NCBI GenBank assembly: GCA_963848375.1
Contig: CAWKDK010000020.1
Span: forward strand, 62,001 to 126,000
Direction of reading: 5' to 3'
Source: JAJPJE01 sp963848375
Lineage (GTDB): Bacteria; Acidobacteriota; Terriglobia; Terriglobales; Acidobacteriaceae
DNA length: 64,000 nucleotides
Translations under genes and position numbers: made by a program
Shown: piece by piece, positions 59,245-64,000 of the stretch
Position numbering within the stretch: position 1 is the stretch's first letter
Layout of the letters: each line of letters begins with the position of its first letter
The notes under the pieces: generated by a model
The model's database searches: none
Told to the model about the DNA's origin: nothing
Seen by the model: the letters and a program-made list of their open reading frames with translations, nothing else

Positions 59245-60873
59245 TTAATGGAACTTCAACATCTCGCGCGCGGCATTGTGTCCGGGCGTGCCCATCACCC
59301 CGCCTCCTGGATGCGTTCCCGAGCCGCACATGAATAGCCCGCGAATGGGCGTCCGGTATCGTGCCCAACCGGAAACGGGACGCAACATAAACATCTGGTC
59401 GATGCTCATCTCTCCATGAAAGATGTTGCCGCCGGTCAGGCCGTACTCCCTCTCCAGATCGAGCGGCGTGAGCGTCTGCACATGCTCAACTCCGCTCGAA
59501 AACCCGGGTGCGTAGTCGTCGATGATCTCCAGGACTCGTCGTGTGAACGGCTCCCGAAGCTCGTCCCACGTGCCTTCCCGCAGCCGGTAGGGCGCATACT
59601 GCAGGAAGATGCCGATGATGTGCTTACCCGCGGGCGCCAGCGAGGCATCGTACTGCGTTGGCGACGTCAGTTCCAATAAGGGTGACTTGGATGGCCGCCC
59701 ATATTTCGCGTCGTCCCATGCCTTCTCGACATAATCGATGTCTGGACAAATATGCATGGTCGCGCGATGCTGCGGCCCCAGCGTACCCGGCAGTGCACGA
59801 AAATTGGGAAGCGCCGAAACCGCCAGGTTGATCTTGATCGAGGTTCCTTCGCACCGGTACTTGTGAATCTGATCAAGAAACTCGGCGTCGAGATGGCGCT
59901 GATCAACCAGGCGCAGGAACGTTCGCTTCGGGTCGAGATTACTGGCAATCAGTGGCGCATCGAACTCCTCGCCGGAGCGCAGCACCACTCCCCGGGCGCG
60001 TCCATTTTCGATCTTGATCGTCTGGACCTCGGCATCTGTCCGGATCTCCGCCCCAGCAGCTTTGGCCGAGGCCGCAATCGCATTGGAGATCGCTCCCATG
60101 CCGCCGCGTACAAATCCCCACAATCCTCGATGACCCGCCACTCCGCCCATGCAATGATGCAGCAGGATGTATGCCGTGCCAGGCGAGCGCGGCCCTCCGT
60201 TCGCACCGATTACGCCGTCCGTCGCCAGCGTGACTTTGATCTCTTCGTTCTCGAACCACTCATCCAGAAACTCTGCAGCGCTCTGCGTGAAGATCTTTAC
60301 TAATCCAACTATTTCCTTCGCGCTCAAGCCACGCATTTTCCCCAGCAATTTCAGGTATTCGGGAAGATCAAACACTCCCTTCGGCGGGAACACCGGCGGC
60401 GTCACATGCAGCAGACTCTCCACCACGATCGACAGTCGTTCCAGATGCTCTTCGTAGGCTGGATAGACCTCAGCATCGTGTCGGGAAAATTTCGCGATCT
60501 CCGCTAAAGTCTTGTTCCGGTCCTGCCACATAAAGAGGTATCGGTTATCAGGGAATGGGGAGAAGAACGCAGGATCCTTCGCGTCGACCTTGTATCCGTA
60601 CTTTTCCAACTCCAGGTCAGCCGTAACTTTTGGCGAGAGCAGGCTGCTCAGGTATGACGCGACCGATACGCGATATCCAGGCCAGACCTCTTCGGTGACG
60701 CACGCACCACCCGGTTGATAGCGCCGCTCGAGTACTAGCACACGCTTTCCGGCCTTCGCCAGGTAAGCCGCCGTGACCAAACCGTTGTGCCCGCCGCCCA
60801 CTATGATCGCATCGTATCTCGATACCTTCCGCGCAACCGCAGGCGAGTCGCTCATTTGCTCTGTCGTGCTCAT
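59245..60873 (-). CDS. FAD-dependent oxidoreductase (PYROXD2/phytoene-desaturase-like)
   Basis: A 542-residue flavoprotein. The dinucleotide-binding motif is YDAIIVGGGHNGLVTAAYLAKAG near residue 20, followed by VLVLERRYQPGGACVTEEVWPGYRVS. The C-terminal FAD site is GLFMCGSGTHPGGGVMGTPGHNAA near residue 515. This is the PYROXD2-like branch of the carotenoid-desaturase/amine-oxidase superfamily; its natural substrate is unknown. It starts in an ATGA overlap with the upstream Rieske oxygenase gene, so the two are translationally coupled and probably work on the same substrate. Confidence 0.9.
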   Translation of the reverse strand: MSTTEQMSDSPAVARKVSRYDAIIVGGGHNGLVTAAYLAKAGKRVLVLERRYQPGGACVTEEVWPGYRVSVASYLSSLLSPKVTADLELEKYGYKVDAKDPAFFSPFPDNRYLFMWQDRNKTLAEIAKFSRHDAEVYPAYEEHLERLSIVVESLLHVTPPVFPPKGVFDLPEYLKLLGKMRGLSAKEIVGLVKIFTQSAAEFLDEWFENEEIKVTLATDGVIGANGGPRSPGTAYILLHHCMGGVAGHRGLWGFVRGGMGAISNAIAASAKAAGAEIRTDAEVQTIKIENGRARGVVLRSGEEFDAPLIASNLDPKRTFLRLVDQRHLDAEFLDQIHKYRCEGTSIKINLAVSALPNFRALPGTLGPQHRATMHICPDIDYVEKAWDDAKYGRPSKSPLLELTSPTQYDASLAPAGKHIIGIFLQYAPYRLREGTWDELREPFTRRVLEIIDDYAPGFSSGVEHVQTLTPLDLEREYGLTGGNIFHGEMSIDQMFMLRPVSGWARYRTPIRGLFMCGSGTHPGGGVMGTPGHNAAREMLKFH

Positions 60874-62012
60874 TTAGGATTGCCCCCATTTGCGGCGATT
60901 GATTCCATGCCGGATTTCAAATCTCTCGCCAGCAATCGATGAAAAAGATGTTCTCCCGCCTCTCGGCGAACTGAAAGCCGTCCAGCCTGGTATGCGCGCG
61001 AACTCAGGCCGCGCTGTACCGCCTCGCAAATATCAAGATCTTCCATCTGGATCCGGTCGCTGACCGCCACGCTCTCGGCGTTTTGCTTATGCTTCTCCGC
61101 CGAAACATCCGTGAAGTAGAAATCAAAGATGACTTTGGTCTTATCGACGCCCATCGGGATCACCAGATTCGTGTCCATTACGCCCTGATACAGATTGATC
61201 ATGAAGTTGGGATAGATCCAATAATAGTTGGCGCGATCTCCCGTGCGTGTCGCCGCGACCTGCGCATCTTCCTGCGACGCACTCATTGGGCTAGACTGCA
61301 AACAGAATCGCTCGCCGTTTTCGATCGTGTACTCCGCGTAGTCGAGAACGCTGTTCAGACCCTTATGCAGGTACGGCACGTGATAGCCGCCATCGAGATA
61401 GTTGTCGACGAACACCTTCCAGTTGCAGTTCAGCGTGTAGGTACGCGATTCGAAAAAATGCAGCGAGCCGATGACGAAGATGGCTGCAACCTGCGAGACC
61501 ATGTTCCCCAAGTACTCGTGCAAACTTTGTCTCGGCGGTTCGAGCGATACGAAAACAAATTGCTCCCAGCTATCCACCGCAATCGGAACCAATCCATTCT
61601 CTGCGCGATCGAAATTGCACACACCTGCAAAATCCGGAGTTCCCTTCAGACTGCCATCCAGACCGTAGCTCCATCCGTGATACGGGCAGCGGAACAACTG
61701 CACAGACCCGCAAGGCTCTGGCGCAACCGCCGCCGCATGATGCCGGCAAACATTAAAGAATGCCCTCAGCTTCCCATCAGTGCCACGAACGACCACAACC
61801 GGTTCGCCTGCAACCTGGACCGCGATGTACTGCCCCGGCTGCGCAACCTGCTCAACGCGCGCCACGCACTGCCAATTTGCGCCGAAAACAGCGCGTCGCT
61901 CGAGTTCCGCAATTCGCGGATCGGTATACCAGGGCGCCGGTATCGTCGACGCTTCCTGCAACGGAAGCTGATCGTTGTACTGGCTCAGCACGTGTTGAAT
62001 CGACTGGTCCAA
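60870..62012 (-). CDS. Rieske non-heme iron oxygenase, alpha-subunit type
   Basis: A 380-residue oxygenase. The Rieske [2Fe-2S] ligands are in NVCRHHAAAVAPEP and FRCPYHGWSYGLDG (about residues 85-110). The mononuclear iron site is in VDNYLDGGYHVPYLHKGL near residue 210 and the C-terminal acidic DLDICEAVQRG. It is closest to choline/carnitine- or aryl-type terminal oxygenases; a reductase is not adjacent. The start is TTG at 62012 with GGAG at the right distance; the longer frame (to 62120) would run into the terminator of gltD. Confidence 0.85.
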   Translation of the reverse strand: MDQSIQHVLSQYNDQLPLQEASTIPAPWYTDPRIAELERRAVFGANWQCVARVEQVAQPGQYIAVQVAGEPVVVVRGTDGKLRAFFNVCRHHAAAVAPEPCGSVQLFRCPYHGWSYGLDGSLKGTPDFAGVCNFDRAENGLVPIAVDSWEQFVFVSLEPPRQSLHEYLGNMVSQVAAIFVIGSLHFFESRTYTLNCNWKVFVDNYLDGGYHVPYLHKGLNSVLDYAEYTIENGERFCLQSSPMSASQEDAQVAATRTGDRANYYWIYPNFMINLYQGVMDTNLVIPMGVDKTKVIFDFYFTDVSAEKHKQNAESVAVSDRIQMEDLDICEAVQRGLSSRAYQAGRLSVRREAGEHLFHRLLARDLKSGMESIAANGGNPK

Positions 62013-62107
62013 ATGTGCTCCGGGTATGACTGCTGGCACGGCGGCGAGTGTAAATGATTTGAATGGCGAATGTCGTGGGGTAGCTGAAATGACTGCTTGA
62101 AATTGAA

Positions 62108-62133
62108 AGCCCCCGCTCATCCGAACGGGGGCT
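62108..62133 (-). terminator. Rho-independent terminator after gltD
   Basis: On the minus strand AGCCCCCG and CGGGGGCT form an 8-bp stem with a 10-nt loop, followed by TTCAATTT. It lies 25 bp after the gltD stop codon and fixes the Rieske gene start downstream of it. Confidence 0.85.
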
Positions 62134-62158
62134 GTGCCAAAGCAGACTGACGTCTGTG

Positions 62159-63619
62159 TTACAGCGACACTCTCGCGCCTCTTCTGGCAGCCGCGATTAC
62201 CGGCTGTATGTGGGCGTTCTTCAGATAAGTGTCGACACTTGCCGCGGCCTTACGGCCTTCGGCGATGGCCCATACCACCAGCGACTGTCCGCGGCGCATA
62301 TCCCCCGCAGCGAACACGCCCGGAACAGAAGTGGCGTACTGATCGTCTGTCGCCACGTTCCCGCGCGGATCGACCAACACGCCGAATTGTTCGAGCATGC
62401 CGTTGCGCACCGGACCAGTGAATCCCATCGCCAGCAGCACCAGGTCAGCGTCCAGCGTGAACTCAGTCCCCGCGATCGGTTCGAACTTCGGCGGCGCACC
62501 CACGCGGATTCCGTGCAGCTGTTTCACATTGCCCTGTTCGTCGCCGGTAAACTTCTGCGTGGCAATGCTCCAGTCGCGAACTCCACCTTCTTCATGCGAA
62601 CTTTCCACACGCAGCTGCATCGGCCACAGCGGCCACGGCGTCTGCGCAGCACGATCCTGCGGCGGCATCGGCATAATCTCGAACTGATGAATCGATAGCG
62701 CCTTCTGCCGATGGCTGGTGCCCAGGCAATCCGCGCCCGTATCGCCACCGCCGATGATCACCACGTGCTTGCCCGTCGCCATGATCCCCAACGCATCCGG
62801 AACCGTATCGCCTTCGCACCGCCGATTCTGTTGCGGCAGGAACTCCATCGCAAAGTGGATGCCCTTTAGCTCGCGTCCCGGTACCGGCAAATCACGCGGC
62901 TGTTCCGATCCGCCTGCCAGCAGGATCGCGTCATACTCGTGCTGCAGATCCTCCACTGGCAGCGTTTTCCCAACGTGAGCCTTGGTTACGAACCGAATGC
63001 CCTCGGCTGAGAGCTGCTTCAAGCGCCGATCCAGAACACCTTTATCGAGCTTGAAATTCGGAATGCCATAGCGCAGCAGTCCGCCGATGCGATCGGCTTT
63101 CTCGTACACGGTGACCCAGTGTCCGGCGCGATTCAGTTGCTGCGCTGCAGCCAGTCCCGCAGGACCCGAGCCCACCACCGCAACCTTTTTTCCCGTGCGG
63201 AATTTCGGCGGTTCGGGCTTGATCCAGCCTTCGTCGAAGCCACGATCCACAATGTTCTTTTCAATATTCTTGATCGTCACCGGCGGCGCGTTAATTCCTA
63301 ACACGCACGCGGCCTCGCAAGGAGCCGGACAGATTCGTCCCGTGAAGTCCGGAAAGTTATTCGTCGCATGCAGCCGGCGAACCGCATCTTTCCAGCGGCC
63401 TTGATAAACGAGATCATTCCAGTCGGGAATGATGTTGTTCACCGGACATCCGTTGTGGCAGAACGGCACACCGCAATCCATGCAACGCGCACCCTGCGCC
63501 TTCAGCTTGTCTTCCGGGAAGTCCTGGTAAATCTCGAACCAGTCATTCACGCGCTGCGCTACGGGGCGGCGCTGCGGTAACTCGCGATCGAATTCCATGA
63601 ACCCGGTCGGCTTACCCAT
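62159..63619 (-). CDS. gltD: Glutamate synthase small subunit
   Basis: A 486-residue NADPH-oxidising, FAD- and iron-sulfur-containing subunit of glutamate synthase. The N-terminal Cys pattern for two [4Fe-4S] clusters is visible: CMDCGVPFCHNGCPVNN near residue 46 and GRICPAPCEAACVLG near residue 93. The FAD motif is VAVVGSGPAGLAAAQQLNRAG near residue 142 and the NADPH motif VVIIGGGDTGADCLGT near residue 285. The last FAD segment is GVFAAGDMRRGQSLVVWAI. The start at 63619 overlaps the gltB end by 8 bp. Confidence 0.96.
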   Translation of the reverse strand: MGKPTGFMEFDRELPQRRPVAQRVNDWFEIYQDFPEDKLKAQGARCMDCGVPFCHNGCPVNNIIPDWNDLVYQGRWKDAVRRLHATNNFPDFTGRICPAPCEAACVLGINAPPVTIKNIEKNIVDRGFDEGWIKPEPPKFRTGKKVAVVGSGPAGLAAAQQLNRAGHWVTVYEKADRIGGLLRYGIPNFKLDKGVLDRRLKQLSAEGIRFVTKAHVGKTLPVEDLQHEYDAILLAGGSEQPRDLPVPGRELKGIHFAMEFLPQQNRRCEGDTVPDALGIMATGKHVVIIGGGDTGADCLGTSHRQKALSIHQFEIMPMPPQDRAAQTPWPLWPMQLRVESSHEEGGVRDWSIATQKFTGDEQGNVKQLHGIRVGAPPKFEPIAGTEFTLDADLVLLAMGFTGPVRNGMLEQFGVLVDPRGNVATDDQYATSVPGVFAAGDMRRGQSLVVWAIAEGRKAAASVDTYLKNAHIQPVIAAARRGARVSL

Positions 63620-64000
63620 GGTGCACCTGCCCAACCGCCATCGCCATCGTGACCGTGGGGGCGCCCGGAACGTAAGCGCGCTCTGCGCGGCCTACGCCCA
63701 GCACTCGCTTGTACTCGTGCGGGAATATTTTGATAAAGCGTGGAAGCATGTCGTCCCAGTTTTCCAGAATCCACTTCGCCCGTGGGCTGTCGGTGAATTC
63801 GTAGTGTCTCTTCACAAGGTCGCGTATGATCTCCGCATCTTTCGTCTCGATGATCGGTTCCAGGTCCACCGACGCCAGGTTGCAGCGCTTCTCGGTGAAA
63901 TCGCCCTTCTCGTCGAAGACATACGCGATGCCGCCGCTCATACCGGCTGCGAAGTTGCGTCCGCACGAACCGAGCACAACCACCAGGCCGTTCGTCATGT
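63612..64000 (-). CDS. gltB: Glutamate synthase large subunit, 3' end (partial)
   Basis: The C-terminal end of the large subunit, cut by the window edge; the frame is open to position 64000. It begins inside the GxGxG beta-helix domain (VVVLGSCGRNFAAGMSGGIAYVFD) and continues with NLASVDLEPI and the helical tail typical of GltB (IRDLVKRHYEFTDSPRAKWIL). Only about 129 residues of a protein normally near 1500 are visible. It overlaps gltD by 8 bp, forming the gltBD operon. Confidence 0.95.
   Translation of the reverse strand, partial: MTNGLVVVLGSCGRNFAAGMSGGIAYVFDEKGDFTEKRCNLASVDLEPIIETKDAEIIRDLVKRHYEFTDSPRAKWILENWDDMLPRFIKIFPHEYKRVLGVGRAERAYVPGAPTVTMAMAVGQVHHG

Noticed and set aside
62013..62120. 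Upstream extension of the Rieske oxygenase
   Set aside because: It would run through the gltD terminator; the TTG at 62012 has a good ribosome site.

Overview
The window reads as a piece of a soil-type Acidobacteriota (Terriglobia/Koribacter-like) chromosome. This is inferred from gene content: secreted S53 peptidase, YVTN-type beta-propeller lipoproteins, a reaction-centre-type cytochrome c, a very large GH13 protein, DinB-like genes inside a nuo operon, and a pyruvate:ferredoxin oxidoreductase next to a dihydroorotate-dehydrogenase-like protein. No phage, insertion sequence, rRNA or CRISPR array was seen. The one tRNA is tRNA-Ala(CGC).

Layout. 0-2.2 kb: end of a DUF4126 membrane protein, then a DUF47/Pit phosphate uptake pair. 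2.3-4.6 kb: propeller lipoprotein and RibBA. 4.6-6.7 kb: secreted GH99/GH71-like glycosidase (frameshifted). 6.9-8.5 kb: MerR regulator plus a small Cys-pair protein, and ThiS plus a small unknown protein. 8.6-23.2 kb: a long nuo operon, A-C-D-E-F-(DinB)-G-H-J-K-L-M-N-(DinB), behind a good sigma70-type promoter; nuoB and nuoI are not in it. 23.2-28.9 kb: SerB, LeuS, a thioredoxin-fold gene with an in-frame TGA at the expected catalytic Cys (candidate selenoprotein), endonuclease IV. 29-31.6 kb: small Cys protein, DAHP synthase, propeller lipoprotein. 31.9-35.4 kb: three secreted proteins (S53 peptidase, CAP domain, degenerate M28). 35.4-37.8 kb: two multiheme cytochromes c. 38.1-42.5 kb: tRNA-Ala, PilZ protein, FeoAB, cyclic-nucleotide-binding protein. 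42.7-47.4 kb: NifJ and its partner. 47.5-52.6 kb: minus-strand block of rhodanese, GlpF, GlpK and an osmoprotectant ABC transporter. 52.8-64 kb: threonine ammonia-lyase, diguanylate cyclase, GH13 amylase-like protein, PYROXD2-like FAD oxidoreductase, Rieske oxygenase, GltD and the end of GltB.

Together these genes cover respiration (complex I, cytochromes c), central carbon and nitrogen metabolism (NifJ, GltBD, AroF, SerB, IlvA), iron and phosphate uptake, osmotic/glycerol handling, and secreted degradation of polymers.

Two things stand out. First, the thioredoxin-fold gene at 27328-27891 has TGA at codon 33, exactly where the first Cys of a CxxC motif belongs, followed 11 nt later by a short hairpin of bacterial-SECIS type. 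Second, six genes (GH99-like, nuoD, rhodanese, glpK, osmoprotectant permease, GH13) are each broken by what looks like one extra base. This suggests sequence or assembly errors and should be resolved before any of them is called a pseudogene or fusion.
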